Assembly (NCBI GenBank): GCA_040880125.1
Contig: JBBDJB010000062.1
Location: 1 to 56,891, forward strand
Direction: 5' to 3'
From: JBBDJB01 sp040880125
GTDB lineage: Bacteria; Planctomycetota; Planctomycetia; Pirellulales; JBBDJB01
DNA length: 56,891 bases
In this document: positions 1-9,700 of the stretch, one piece after another
Layout of the letters: each line of letters opens with the position of its first letter
Numbering within the stretch: position 1 is the stretch's first letter
The notes under the pieces: generated by a model
What the model was told of the DNA's origin: nothing
Seen by the model: only the letters and a program-made list of their open reading frames with translations
Databases searched by the model: none
Translations under genes and position numbers: made by a program

Positions 1-169
1 CATCCGCCCAAACGCTCCGCTTTGGCGAGCAAGCTTGACTGAGGCGCAGGCGTAATACTGGCGGCCTTTCTCGAAACTTGGGGCGACTGAAATCACAACT
101 TACCCATTTCCACTCCCTGAGCGTCTCTGTCAGAAGCTGCCTGCGCCGTCGCGGGACGGAAACCACTAC

Positions 170-580
170 TTGGATGTCCGAGTCGCGGGAAAATGGGATG
201 GCATCTTGGTGGTCGATACGGCCGGTATGTGTGTCGGCGTTTATTTTTGCCGCCGTGTCGGGGAGTGTTTTCTGGGCTTTTCGGCAGATCAGATTGAGGA
301 CATACGCCGAGCATCATTGTTGAATCGCTTTCTCGCAGGATTGCCATTTGATCTCTACCGTGCGGGAGTATTCACAATCCTCGTAATCTCACCGATCGCC
401 TTACTCCTTGGTGTATTCTTCTCGCCGTTCTTCGCAACGTTTTCGATGGTGGCATGTGCCGCGGCGATTTACTTGATGAGCGTTGTGGGCGGGTTCATAT
501 TGATGCGGCTCCCGGTTGTTCTCTTCGGTCTGGGCCAGATCGTATCCGCGGGCATACTTTTGCTTAGGTTGCTTTTGTAA
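170..580 (+). CDS. Hypothetical membrane protein
   Basis: I do not recognise the family. The frame is open from a stop near position 55 but has no ATG before the hydrophobic part. The TTG at 170 is the first usual alternative start, although coherent-looking coding (rich in Pro and Arg) continues upstream to about 56, so the N-terminus is uncertain. Residues about 65-136 hold two or three hydrophobic helices ending in a leucine-rich tail, and the first 60 residues look soluble. It is probably an inner-membrane protein. An overlapping frame at 78-323 also shows a hydrophobic stretch, so a frameshift near the start cannot be excluded. Confidence 0.4.
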   Translation: MDVRVAGKWDGILVVDTAGMCVGVYFCRRVGECFLGFSADQIEDIRRASLLNRFLAGLPFDLYRAGVFTILVISPIALLLGVFFSPFFATFSMVACAAAIYLMSVVGGFILMRLPVVLFGLGQIVSAGILLLRLLL

Positions 581-659
581 ACGGGCGGGCAGCCGGACAA
601 GCCATTGCACTTGACGTCGGCGTCATCTTTCCAGCCGCCACGGCATGTGAACAGTGTCC

Positions 660-788
660 TTAGGAACTACCAATGGGAATAACCTCGCAAGCGAACTCAT
701 GCAGCCCCGGTGTGATCCGCAGGTGCTCCTCTTCGCTCATTGCCCGATCGCGATCGATCCGACGTTGCAGTGCCGATTCCGGAGTCAT
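660..788 (-). pseudogene. Short remnant of the DUF433 partner gene
   Basis: The frame starts with an ATG that shares ATGA with the stop of the DUF433 gene, so it was built as the second gene of a two-gene unit. It encodes only 42 residues, beginning MTPESALQRRIDRD and including a MSEEEHLRIT segment, then stops after GSS. From memory, longer planctomycete and cyanobacterial hypothetical proteins of this pattern exist (MTPE..., then ER-L-I-LHE-ACE), so I read it as the N-terminal stub of a truncated protein. It could also be a genuine small protein. The usual partner of DUF433, a DUF5615 PIN-like toxin, is not visible here. Confidence 0.45.
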
Positions 789-1009
789 CGAGGCCGTTCT
801 CCAGACCGTTGGTTCAGAGAAGCCGCATAAGAAAGCGCAGCGGGAATGTCCTCGGCTTCAAGATATGGGTAATCGGCCAGGATCTCCTCAGGGGTCGCGC
901 CGCTGGCGATCAAGCCGACAATGGTTCCCACGGTGACCCGCATGCCGCGTATGCACGGCTTGCCACCCATCACGTTGGGATCGAAGGTGATCCGGTCGAG
1001 TTGCGGCAT
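785..1009 (-). CDS. DUF433 domain protein, antitoxin-like
   Basis: This 74-residue protein is a full-length DUF433 domain. It shows the characteristic ITFDPNVMGGKPCIRGMRVTV core, then a helix-turn-helix-like segment GATPEEILADYPYLEAEDI and an AALSYAA helix. DUF433 proteins are small winged-helix-like DNA-binding proteins, commonly the antitoxin half of VapBC-like or DUF433/DUF5615 pairs. That role is family knowledge and was not tested here. The stop overlaps the start of a 42-residue stub that may be a broken partner, so this may be an orphan antitoxin. It is transcribed leftward, separately from the tRNA upstream, which has its own terminator. Confidence 0.85.
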   Translation of the reverse strand: MPQLDRITFDPNVMGGKPCIRGMRVTVGTIVGLIASGATPEEILADYPYLEAEDIPAALSYAASLNQRSGERPR

Positions 1010-1234
1010 GGTCGCGTCCGCTCGCGAGGGTTGCTTTCGGGAACCGAAGGCTACCGCGTTGTAAACCCGTCGGGTCTGTTAATCAGAGAGTCCGAGAGTT
1101 CTTCTCTCGTTTCTCTGGGACTCGATGGCAACTGGTGGGGTTGCGTTCGCGCCCCGAACGTTCTCTTCCGAAACAGAGAGCGCCGTGAGCGCGTCCTAGT
1201 CGGTGAAAACCCTTGCGACAAAGCCGCAAAACGC

Positions 1235-1263
1235 AAAAACGCCGAGAGCGGAAACTCTCGGCG
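1235..1263 (-). terminator. Rho-independent terminator of tRNA-Asn
   Basis: Read leftward, a perfect 9-bp stem (CGCCGAGAG / CTCTCGGCG) with a 6-base loop is followed by TTTTTGCGTTTT. It lies about 48 bases past the 3' end of tRNA-Asn on the same strand, as expected for a tRNA terminator. Confidence 0.85.
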
Positions 1264-1310
1264 TAGTGCGTTAACCCATTTGTCGGCAGAGTTTCCGCAA
1301 ACGGAAAGAA

Positions 1311-1391
<81 letters not shown>

Positions 1392-1404
1392 TTCAGAAAC
1401 CATC

Positions 1405-1432
1405 ATTTTAGTCGAACTTGACGCCTCGGCAA
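1405..1432 (-). promoter_or_regulatory. Promoter of tRNA-Asn with leader hairpin
   Basis: On the minus strand, TTGCCG (1432-1427) and TAAAAT (1410-1405) are separated by 16 bases, a good sigma-70-type match. Between the promoter and the tRNA is a perfect 7-bp hairpin (GATGGTT-TCTG-AACCATC, 1387-1404) that would sit at the very 5' end of the precursor transcript. Confidence 0.6.
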
Positions 1433-1579
1433 GATACCTTCCCCGGCAAACTCTCGGCCGACCCAGAGGCTGCGCCCGCTGATTCTCCTGGCCTGCGCGG
1501 GGCGAGTCGTTCGACTTGAGTATCTCCAAGTGATCGCTTCGATCCTGAGCCGCACCGGGAACTTGGCTCCCTCACCGCC

Positions 1580-2023
1580 TCAATGGCCGGCGCAGTTTTT
1601 CATGTCGTCGCGGTCCTTCTCCATAACGACGTGATTGCCACAAGGATTGTACTCGACTCGGCTCATGTAGTTTCGCATCAGCAGGATGCCGCGGCCGCAC
1701 GGCGATTCCAAGTTTTCCGGATGCGTCGGGTCGGGCACTTCCTGCGGGTCGAAGCCAATACCCTCATCGCTGATCTCGATGCGGACAGTCTTGTCGGAAA
1801 GCTTACACGCCACGTGGACGCACTTGCTGCAGTCCAGGCAGTTGCCGTGCTTGATGGCGTTGGCGAGCGCCTCTTCCAGTGAGATACGGACCGCGTAGAT
1901 TGCCCGCTCGCTCCACCCTTGTTGGGCGAGCTTGTCGAGCACTGTTTGGAGAAACCCCTCGCCAGCGCCGAACTGGCTGGGCAGTGCCTCGTCGGTATTC
2001 CAAATCCACCGCGGTTCAGTCAT
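1580..2023 (-). CDS. Anti-sigma regulatory factor, RsbW-type HATPase
   Basis: This 147-residue protein is a single GHKL ATP-binding domain of the RsbW/SpoIIAB anti-sigma kinase type. The N box is EEALANAIKHGN, the G1 motif DEGIGFDP, and the G2 region GRGILLMRNYMS. Such proteins bind a sigma factor or another target and are released by an unphosphorylated STAS antagonist, which they in turn phosphorylate. The STAS gene lies just upstream on the same strand (2203-2556), which supports a partner-switching pair. A segment with three cysteines (CLDCSKC, about residues 62-68) sits next to the N box and may bind metal; this is an inference. No sigma factor gene is nearby, so the target is unknown. 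Confidence 0.9.
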   Translation of the reverse strand: MTEPRWIWNTDEALPSQFGAGEGFLQTVLDKLAQQGWSERAIYAVRISLEEALANAIKHGNCLDCSKCVHVACKLSDKTVRIEISDEGIGFDPQEVPDPTHPENLESPCGRGILLMRNYMSRVEYNPCGNHVVMEKDRDDMKNCAGH

Positions 2024-2202
2024 GCTGCAATGAAACCGCCTTCACTCCAGACGTTGCCGCGATTGCCTCATCGCCCGTTCCACGTTCCTCGGCCCGCGGA
2101 GACATGCATCCGTTGAAGCCAAGCTTCGTCGGATGCGCCGCGAGTGAACACGCACGGCATTCAAGCGCGTCACATGGCCAGCACTCGTACGCAGACCTTG
2201 AT

Positions 2203-2556
2203 TCAAAACGCCTCGAGCGCGTCCGCTTCGGTGTCTTTGATGTCGAACAACTTATTCAGTTTCGTAATGGCGAACACTTCGTAGATTTCGGGGCGAATAT
2301 TGCACAGTTTGAGGGTGCCGCCGTGCGACTTCACCTTCTTGTCGAGTGTGATCAACTTGCCCAGCGCGGCACTGGAAAGAAATTCGACGGTCGAAAAGTT
2401 CAGCAGGACCTTGGACCGGTTCTCTCGCTCGACGAGGTCGAACAGCTCCTGCCCAAGCTCCTGGATGTTCACTTCGTCCAGGATCTTTCGATCCACGAAA
2501 TGCACCACGGTCACATCGCCAATGTCCGAAACCTGTAAACGCCGATGTGATGCCAT
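2203..2556 (-). CDS. STAS domain anti-anti-sigma factor
   Basis: This is a 117-residue STAS domain of the SpoIIAA/RsbV type. The phosphoacceptor region FSTVEFLSSAALGKLI places the likely target serine at residue 61 or 62. It is followed by TLKLCNIRPEIYEVFAITKLNKLFDI, which matches the C-terminal STAS helix pattern. I chose the ATG at 2556 because it has a GGGGAAGGGA ribosome-binding region and starts right before the domain; an upstream ATG at 2694 adds 46 unconvincing residues. It is probably the antagonist partner of the HATPase gene about 180 bases downstream. Confidence 0.9.
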   Translation of the reverse strand: MASHRRLQVSDIGDVTVVHFVDRKILDEVNIQELGQELFDLVERENRSKVLLNFSTVEFLSSAALGKLITLDKKVKSHGGTLKLCNIRPEIYEVFAITKLNKLFDIKDTEADALEAF

Positions 2557-2810
2557 CGAACCAATCCCTTCCCCGTCGCATGGACCGTGGTTTCTAATTC
2601 GACTCGTGGGGTGGAATGTCGCGGAAGATCTCGACACGCTTGGCGGAAATTCACTCGAATCGTACGAGCCGCCGACCACCCATAACTCCCGCAACGTAAT
2701 GATATTCCGGCAAGCGGGAGTGTCAAGCTACCGCGGCGCGGGACGCGGCTTTGTGCAATCGCCGGGTCCGGCAAAGCGATGACTCCGTACGATCAAGCGG
2801 TGAGACAGCG

Positions 2811-3290
2811 CTATGGGCTTACGGTGGGCGTGTTCGCCGGTTCGCTGGTCAAGGGCCGACTCGTGCGGGGCGCCGAACTGGCCAGCTTGCGGAAGGCGCG
2901 GCGGATCAACAGATAATTTGCGCCGCGGTACTCGGTGACCGTGCCGGTGACGCTCCACTCCACGCGCTCCGGGTTCTCATTGATCATCCGCACGATGCGT
3001 TCGAGGTTGAGGTTCTCCAGCCCGATGAAGCGATGCTTACCGTCGGAGGTTTCAAACATGGCCCGGTCGCCGGACACCGTGAAGTAGCCGGTCCGGTCGA
3101 CCAACGCGGCGCCTTCGCGAAAGCGGTCCGGCTCCACGTCGGCGTCGGGGGCTTCGAGTCCCGTCGGCGCTGCCAGCTCGCCCTGATCCTGCGCCGAAGT
3201 CTGGGCGGTTCCCACCAGGCTGATCGCCAGCAGAGACCATAGCCCTCGCTCGAGTAGATAGCGCCAAAGGGTGTCGCTAGATTGGCTCAT
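2811..3290 (-). CDS. Secreted hypothetical protein
   Basis: The 159-residue product starts MSQSSDTLWRYLLERGLW and has a hydrophobic segment LWSLLAISLVGTA at about residues 17-29 followed by SAQ, consistent with a signal peptide. The mature part has alternating hydrophobic strands (TGYFTVSGDRAMF, VEWSVTGTVTEYRGANYLLI) that suggest a small beta barrel. The C-terminus is Ser/Pro/Thr-rich. I do not recognise a named domain. It faces the plus-strand genes across a gene-free interval and is probably monocistronic. Confidence 0.7.
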   Translation of the reverse strand: MSQSSDTLWRYLLERGLWSLLAISLVGTAQTSAQDQGELAAPTGLEAPDADVEPDRFREGAALVDRTGYFTVSGDRAMFETSDGKHRFIGLENLNLERIVRMINENPERVEWSVTGTVTEYRGANYLLIRRAFRKLASSAPRTSRPLTSEPANTPTVSP

Positions 3291-3812
3291 AGGGGACCTC
3301 GTCGCGTGGTAACGCGTTGCTAAATTCTCTTCGCAACCGCCCCCCGTCCCTCTCCCAGAGTGAGAGGGAGTAGCCGGTTTCCCCGGCCCTTTTGCAAAGG
3401 GAGAGCGGTTTTAGTCGGGCCCTTTCCCAGAGAGCCCTTTCCCAGAGAGACAGAGCCCCAGTCCGCTCCTGCAGGATCCCCGGGAGAAGGGGAAGTTGCG
3501 GTTCATCGCTCAAATGTAGCACGCAGTGCGGCACGACATGCCGCCGCTAACGGGCGGCGCAATGACTGCTCCGAGAACGGGGGTCTGCCGCGCGGCGATG
3601 TTGCCGGAAATCAACATGTTGCCCGTTCGCCACCGTTTCGCCGCCCGGGCGGAAGAAGCTCAAATACCGCCTCCGTGACGCAAATCTATTCCGCGGCGGC
3701 GGTTATCGTCAGGTGCCGGGCCGCAAATGGAAAGCGGCGCGAATTCTGCTTACCATCGGCTCCCAGAAGCGCCGTCGGCCGCTTCGCACCATTCGTCGGC
3801 TGGAGCCTGTGA
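3291..3812. other. Gene-free interval with palindromic repeat
   Basis: No supported gene. Positions 3347-3371 hold a CCCTCTCCCAGAG...GAGAGGGAG inverted repeat that recurs at 51.2 kb and, in altered form, at 56.6 kb. Around 3420-3455 there are short direct repeats of CCCTTTCCCAGAGAG. The rest looks non-coding and lies between two divergent genes, so it should hold promoters in both directions, but I could not single out a convincing one. Confidence 0.5.
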
Positions 3813-4661
3813 ATGTTTCTCGGAAAGTGGCTAATGCTGTGGCTCGCTCTGACGGCACTCTCGTCGCAAGAGCCGCCGCTAAACGCGCCGGTGGAAGTGA
3901 CGGTCGAACTGGACAATGGCCGCACGTTCCTCGGCGAAGTCGATGCGCAATCGGACGACCGGCGATTGTGGCTCCGCGTCACCCGACCCGGGGTCACGCT
4001 TCTCCGGCCAATCGACTGGGACCGAATCATCCGAGTGCGGCAGGCCGACGATGTGCTGACCGCGGAACAGCTCCGAGACTTGCTGCCGTCGTTATCAACC
4101 GAAACTCCACCCATTGAGCCGGCTGATTCGCCGCTGCTGACCGCGGAAGCCGAGCCGAGAGGAAGACTCCTTCCCGAAGCGGCTCTCGATCCCCACCCTG
4201 CCCTGCCGCCGCGAGTCGCTATGCTGCAGATCCGCGCGTCCGCGGCCAACTGGGACGGCGATGTCGAACAGGACGGCATCGAACTGGAGGTCGAACCGCT
4301 TACGAGCGGCCGCTATCGCTTGCCGGTCGAAGGCACGCTGTACGTGCATCTGCTGGGTTCGCTTCGCCATCGCGAAGCGTTGCCGGATTTGGGTCGCTGG
4401 ACGCGGCGGGTCCGCGAGAGCGATTTCGTCCACGGCGTGGCGGTCTACCGACTACCATTCCAGGCGGTCGATCCGCAGTTCGACCTGGAAGTGGAGAAGC
4501 TGGGCCTGGTGCACGCCCGACTGGCCGTTCCCGCCCACGGCGTATTCGACGCATCCGAGGAGTTGGTGTACCTGCGGCCGTTCAGTGCCATGCGAGAAGA
4601 GCTGCAAGCGCTGACCGGCCGGCGGTTCTTTCCGATCGAGCGTCTTGGCCGTACGGACTAG
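3813..4661 (+). CDS. Secreted hypothetical protein
   Basis: The 282-residue product begins MFLGKWLMLWLALTALSSQE, a plausible signal peptide. An N-terminal beta-rich part (VEVTVELDNGRTFLGEVDAQ...RLWLRV) resembles a small SH3- or Sm-like barrel, as seen in many planctomycete exported proteins. A Pro-rich linker follows at about residues 95-135, and then a second beta-rich domain with the RYRLPVEGTLYVHLLG segment. I do not recognise a named family, and no catalytic motif is evident. The ATG at 3813 is the natural start because the signal peptide begins there. Confidence 0.7.
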   Translation: MFLGKWLMLWLALTALSSQEPPLNAPVEVTVELDNGRTFLGEVDAQSDDRRLWLRVTRPGVTLLRPIDWDRIIRVRQADDVLTAEQLRDLLPSLSTETPPIEPADSPLLTAEAEPRGRLLPEAALDPHPALPPRVAMLQIRASAANWDGDVEQDGIELEVEPLTSGRYRLPVEGTLYVHLLGSLRHREALPDLGRWTRRVRESDFVHGVAVYRLPFQAVDPQFDLEVEKLGLVHARLAVPAHGVFDASEELVYLRPFSAMREELQALTGRRFFPIERLGRTD

Positions 4662-4706
4662 CAAGTAGGTTCCGCACGGACGCCATGCGGCTTCACCCTG
4701 CGAGGT

Positions 4707-4731
4707 GGCACAGACATTCCTATGTGTGTGC
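4707..4731. repeat. Intergenic hairpin repeat, GGCACAGAC family
   Basis: The sequence GGCACAGACATTCC followed by TATGTGTGTGC forms an imperfect hairpin. Better copies are at 51146-51170 and 56780-56802 (perfect stem GCACAGACA / TGTCTGTGC), and half copies at 16204-16221 and 33048-33063. All lie between genes. Confidence 0.7.
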
Positions 4732-4810
4732 GTCTTCTTGTTATTCGCTCGCCCGCGGGGGAGTGGGAGCGAGGACGCATGCGAGTTCAGCTACCAACGC
4801 GGCAGCAGCG

Positions 4811-5089
4811 TCAACTAGGTCTCGGCAGCGCCAGGCTGTGTAGTACGAGCACCGAGCCGATCGAGACCAGCGCCCAACCCATCCACTCTGGGGGGCGGAC
4901 GACTTTCCGGCTGACTGGTCCGCTAATCGAGACGAGCGTCATCTGCGCGGACGCTGCGCCGGTCGAGCGCTCGGCCAGGAATCGGGTCGTCTTCTCGTTG
5001 AGCACGTAGGAGTCGACCAGGCGAAACTGGATGCCCAGCAGTAGGACGATGATGCCGATCATGAAGTAGTGATTGCGATTGAATTCCAC
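4811..5089 (-). CDS. Small membrane protein of unknown function
   Basis: This 92-residue product has an N-terminal transmembrane helix (HYFMIGIIVLLLGIQFRLV, about residues 7-25) and a C-terminal one (WMGWALVSIGSVLVLHSLAL, about residues 69-88). A roughly 45-residue loop between them is rich in Ser, Thr and Arg. Both ends are probably cytoplasmic. I recognise no family. It shares its strand with the small membrane protein at 5399-5704, and the two may form one unit although 309 bases separate them. Confidence 0.65.
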   Translation of the reverse strand: MEFNRNHYFMIGIIVLLLGIQFRLVDSYVLNEKTTRFLAERSTGAASAQMTLVSISGPVSRKVVRPPEWMGWALVSIGSVLVLHSLALPRPS

Positions 5090-5398
5090 CGTCTGACGCC
5101 CTCATCCGTCCGATGGTCCGCCGTCCGCCGTGGCGCATGCCCGACGGGGCGGCGAGGCTTCGCCGCATCCTTGATTATCGAGTGCAGCCGCGCATCGACT
5201 CCATGGCGATCAGACGGCTGACGGTTGTGTGGTTTGTGGAGCATCGTCCACACGTAACAGCGGTGACAGAGAACGGCAACTTGGCCGGCCGCCACTGGCG
5301 GTGGCTGACGATTATGCCGGTTACGCGAACCGGCGTCGGCGAAGCCGTTCGGGCGGCGGTCATGGTGAAAAGCAACCGACGCGGCGGGGCAAGCCGCT
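5090..5398. other. Gene-free interval
   Basis: No convincing gene between two minus-strand small membrane protein genes. It contains a small perfect hairpin at 5150-5165 (CGGCGA-GGCT-TCGCCG) without a T tract. I see no other structure. Confidence 0.4.
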
Positions 5399-5704
5399 TC
5401 AGCTTTTCGCGTCGGTGAGGCTTTCCAGTGCACTGCGTATGCCGTCGCGGAGGCTCGACACGGCCGCCCCCTGCATTAGGTGCTCCTTGTCGGCCTGGAT
5501 CAACGCGGCCGCCAGCGTGCGGTGCTCGGCCCAGTCGTCCAGCTTGAATTGACGTATATCCACGTAGGCTTCTTGCAGGCCGGCAGTGAGCTTGGGAATC
5601 AGATGCAAGCCGTCGGTGGCCCTCACCAGGTGATACTTCATGGCCCCGAACACCAGCAATCCGCCGACGAGGATCCCCATGAGAAACGACGGTATCCGAG
5701 TCAT
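5399..5704 (-). CDS. Small membrane-anchored hypothetical protein
   Basis: The 101-residue product has an N-terminal anchor (SFLMGILVGGLLVFGAMKY, about residues 6-24). The soluble part is predicted helical (LHLIPKLTAGLQEAYVDIRQF, then LDDWAEHRTLAAALIQADKEHLM). Proteins of this plan recur in planctomycetes from memory, but no function is known to me. The ATG at 5704 directly precedes the anchor. It is divergent from the CPBP gene, so the 180 bases between them should hold both promoters. Confidence 0.7.
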   Translation of the reverse strand: MTRIPSFLMGILVGGLLVFGAMKYHLVRATDGLHLIPKLTAGLQEAYVDIRQFKLDDWAEHRTLAAALIQADKEHLMQGAAVSSLRDGIRSALESLTDAKS

Positions 5705-5887
5705 CTCGTCTACTCCCGAGCCAATGTGTTACGTTAGGGCCAGCAGCGTACCCGGCGTCGGCTTCACCGGGCAATACGAGTTGTGCCGCTTGCGAAACGC
5801 CCGGCCGAACGTCGAAGGCCGTTCCTTCCGCTAACTTTTTGCAGATCACTGCCCCCCCTCGGTAAGGGCATGCGGGAGGCGTCCGCC

Positions 5888-6625
5888 ATGACCGCTCGTC
5901 AACAGGCTCCTTCCCGGGCGGCTGCCTCTCGCGGTATCGCGACGTTTTGCCTGTTGGCGATCGCAGCGCTGCCGTTTCTTTGCAAAGGGGCCGTCGTAGC
6001 TGTTGGGCTGACCGGCTATCTGTGGCAGTCGCTTTACAAGGTGTTTCAACTGGCCGGCCCGGTCGGGTGGCGCCGACAACAAGGGCGTCCGTGGCTCGCG
6101 TCGTTCTGGCCGGTCGACCAGCCGCTGCCCGACCGCCGCACGTGGGCAATGGCCGTTGTGCTGGCGGCCGTACTGGCAGGCACGGCGATTGCCGCCGCAA
6201 ACATTTTGGCGCCACGGCTGGGTTTGCAGCCGGAAACGATCCGCGCGGATCTGGACCAGCGCTTCGCCATGACGCCGCTTCGGGCGGTGCTGGTGGTGCT
6301 GTATCTGTTGTCGATCAACGCGGCGCTGGAAGAACTGCACTTTCGGGCGTGGCTGGATGGCGAGTTGTCGTCGCGGTGGGGCGGTGCTGTCGGTATCATG
6401 GTGAGTGCATTGGCGTTCGCCGCCATGCACGTCTTCATCTTTGCCGGAGGTGCGGGAGCTTCGTCGACGGCGCTGGTGCTGGTATTCCTCGCGTTGGCCA
6501 TCGCCGGCGTCTGCTGGAGCCTGCTGGCGCGACGCCGCGGAGGCATCCACGCCGCCTGGCTCTCGCACGGATTGACCGACGCGACATTGCTCGCCTGGGG
6601 ATTGTTCTGGCTTGGATACTTCTGA
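5888..6625 (+). CDS. CPBP family intramembrane metalloprotease
   Basis: This 245-residue integral membrane protein has the CPBP (Rce1-like, Abi) glutamate motif EELHFRAW at about residue 147, a histidine in FAAMHVFIF, and a second histidine in HGLTDA near the C-terminus. These are the expected metal and catalytic positions. About seven hydrophobic segments are visible. Members cleave prenylated or membrane proteins, or serve in self-immunity; the substrate here is unknown. I chose the ATG at 5888 because GGGAGG sits 9 bases upstream. The gene is followed after 90 bases by the LplT-PlsC-Aas gene on the same strand. Confidence 0.85.
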   Translation: MTARQQAPSRAAASRGIATFCLLAIAALPFLCKGAVVAVGLTGYLWQSLYKVFQLAGPVGWRRQQGRPWLASFWPVDQPLPDRRTWAMAVVLAAVLAGTAIAAANILAPRLGLQPETIRADLDQRFAMTPLRAVLVVLYLLSINAALEELHFRAWLDGELSSRWGGAVGIMVSALAFAAMHVFIFAGGAGASSTALVLVFLALAIAGVCWSLLARRRGGIHAAWLSHGLTDATLLAWGLFWLGYF

Positions 6626-6715
6626 CGCCTCGGCGAGCTGTGCAGAACCGCTCGCTGAGAATCGCCTCGCGCAGCGGATGCTCGCAGGACTCGCGGCAAA
6701 CCGCGTCGCTCTTCG

Positions 6716-9700
6716 ATGACCACTACCGCCTCCGACCAGATCGACCCGGGCGCACCTTCGGCGCGCGACGACGTCCGCGCGGGACTCACGTCGCGCAGCT
6801 TTCTGGCGCTGCTCGTCACGCAGTTTCTGGGCGCGCTGAACGATAACATGTTCCGCTGGCTGGTGGTGCCGATCGGGACCTACGCCTTTGGACAGCGGGG
6901 GGAAGCCGCTGCACTGGCCGCCGGATTGGCCTGCTTCGTGCTTCCCTACATCGTCCTGGCGGCGCCGGCAGGTTACCTGGCCGATCGCTTTGATAAGCGG
7001 AGCGTGATCGTTGGCTGCAAGGCGGCGGAAATGGTAATCATGCTGCTGGGCGTGGCCGCCATCTGGTTCGGCAACGTCTATCTGCTGTTCGTGGTCGTCG
7101 CGATGATGGGGAGCCAAAGCGCACTGTTCGGCCCCGCCAAGCTTGGCTGCATTCCCGAGTATCTGCGGCCGGAGAAGATCTCCTCGGGCAACGGCCTGAT
7201 CGGACTGAGTACGGTGATCGCCGTCGTGGTCGGCACGATCGCCGGCATGGGGCTGTACGGACTGTCCGGACCGCTGGGGCAGTCGCGGCTGTGGGCCGCT
7301 GCACTGGCGCTGTTGGGCGTGGCGGTCGCGGGATGGTTCACCAGTCTGTTGATGCTCCCGCTCGTGCCGGCCGATCTCTCGCGCCGGTTTCCCGTCAACC
7401 TGTTCCGCGAAACGGCTCGCGAAGTCGGCTTCCTGATGCGCCGCCGCGCGCTGATGCGAGTCGCGCTCGGGTCGGCGTTCTTCTGGTCGCTGGGGTCGCT
7501 GGCGCAGATGAACATCAACCTGTTTGGACTGCGCGACTTGAATCTGGCCCAGCCGGAGATCGGTCCGCTCTTGGGATTGTTGTCGCTGGGAGTCGGTGCC
7601 GGCAGTGTGTTGGCGGGGGTGCTCTCCGGCGGACGCGTCGAACTTGGACTGGTGCCGATCGGCGCCGCGGGAATCGCCGTCAGCTCGATTCTGCTGTTCG
7701 CCGTTCCGGACCCGAATCACGCCAGCACGGCCGCGTACGTGTGGACGTGCGTGTGGCTGGTGACGCTGGGCATCAGCGCCGGGCTGTTCGACGTGCCGCT
7801 GCAGGCGTACTTGCAGCATCGCAGCCCCGATGCCAATCGCGGCTCGGTCCTGGCCGCCGCGAACTTCCTTACTTTCTCGGGCATGCTGTTCACCGCCGGC
7901 GCGTTCTGGGTGATGCGCGAGCCAGCCCAGATGACGGCGCGGCAGATCTTCCTGGTCTCCGGATTGCTGACGATACTGGTCGGCGCTTATGCCTTCTCGG
8001 CACTGCCACAGGCGACGCTGCGAATGATCGTATGGCTGGCCAGTCACACGATCTACCGCGTGCGGGTGCGGGGACGCGAGAATTTGCCGGAACGCGGCGG
8101 CGCTCTGTTGGTGGCCAATCACGTCTCGTGGCTCGACGGGGTGCTTCTGCTGATGGCTTCCTCGCGGCCGATCCGGATGGTGGTCGACACCACGTGGACC
8201 ACCGGCTGGTGGACCGGCGGCTTGGTGCGGCTGGTCGGAGCAATCCCGATCCAGCCTGGTCCCAAGGCGATCCGCAAAGCACTCGATACTGCGCGGAAGG
8301 CGCTGCAGGCCGGAGAGCTGGTGTGCATCTTTCCCGAGGGCGGAATGACCCGCAGCGGGCAGTTGCAGGGCTTCAAGCGAGGGCTGATGCACATACAGCA
8401 GGATGCGGGAGCGGCGGTGATTCCGGTCTACCTCGATGAACTGTGGGGAAGTATCTTTAGCTTTCGCGGCGGCCGATTCTTCTGGAAAGCGCCGCACCGT
8501 TGGCCCTATCCGGTTTCGATCTGGTTCGGAAAGCCGATCGACCGTCCGGAGAATGCCTACCGGGTTCGCCAAGCCGTCCAAGATTTGGGAGCAGAAGCCG
8601 TGCAGCAACGCACCGCCCGCAACCCGATTCCCGCCGCGCAGATGCTTCACGTGTGCCGGAAGGCCCGCTTTCGTACGAAAGTGCTCGACACGACCGGCGC
8701 CAGTTTGAGCGGAAGCGCGCTTTTGGCTCGCACTCTCGTTCTGCGTCGAGCACTGCGGCGCGAAGTCCTGGCTGATGAGGAGAAGTACGTCGGTGTGCTG
8801 CTCCCCTCGTGCGTGGCCGGCGTGGTGGTGAATGCCGCACTGGCGATGGACCGCCGCGTGTCGGCCAACTTGAACTACACCGTCTCGTCCGACGTGCTGA
8901 ACGCCTGCATCGCTCAGGCCGGTATTCGCCACGTGCTGACCAGCCGGAAGATGGCCGAAAAGCTCAAGCTGGACATCAAAGCCCAGGTCGTCTATCTGGA
9001 GGATTTGCGCGACCGCATCACGACGGCCGATAAGTTGATTGGCGCCTTGTGTGCTTATGCGATGCCCGTGTTTCTGCTGAAGCGGCTGCTCGGCCTGGGC
9101 AAGGTCCGCGGCGACGATCCGCTCACGGTGATCTTCACCTCTGGATCGACGGGCCAGCCCAAGGGCGTGCTGCTCTCGCAGGACAATGTTGCCTCGAACG
9201 TGGAAGCCATCGACGACGTCGTCCAGCTCAGCCGCGATGACGTGATCGCCGGGATCCTGCCGTTCTTTCATTCGTTCGGCTTCACGGTGACGCTGTGGAG
9301 CGTTCTCGGCTTGGACATCCAGGGTGTGTACCATCTCACGCCGCTGGAGCCGAAGCAGGTCGGCAAGCTGTGCCGGGAGCATCGGGCGACGGTGCTGCTG
9401 GCCACGCCCACCTTTTTGCGATCGTATTTGAAGCGGTGTCCGGCGGAGGATTTCGCTTCGCTGGAGGTGGTGGTGGTGGGCGCCGAGAAGATGCCGGTGG
9501 AATTGGCCGCGGCCTTCGAAGAGAAGTTCGGGGTGCGGCCGGTCGAAGGTTACGGCGCCACGGAGCTTTCGCCGCTGGTGTCGGTCAACGTACCGCCCAG
9601 CCGCGCGCGCGGAGGCGACGTGGAGCGCAAGGAAGGGAGCGTCGGCCGGCCGGTGCCGGGAGTGAGCGTGAAGACCGCCTCGCCGGAGACGTACGAAGAC

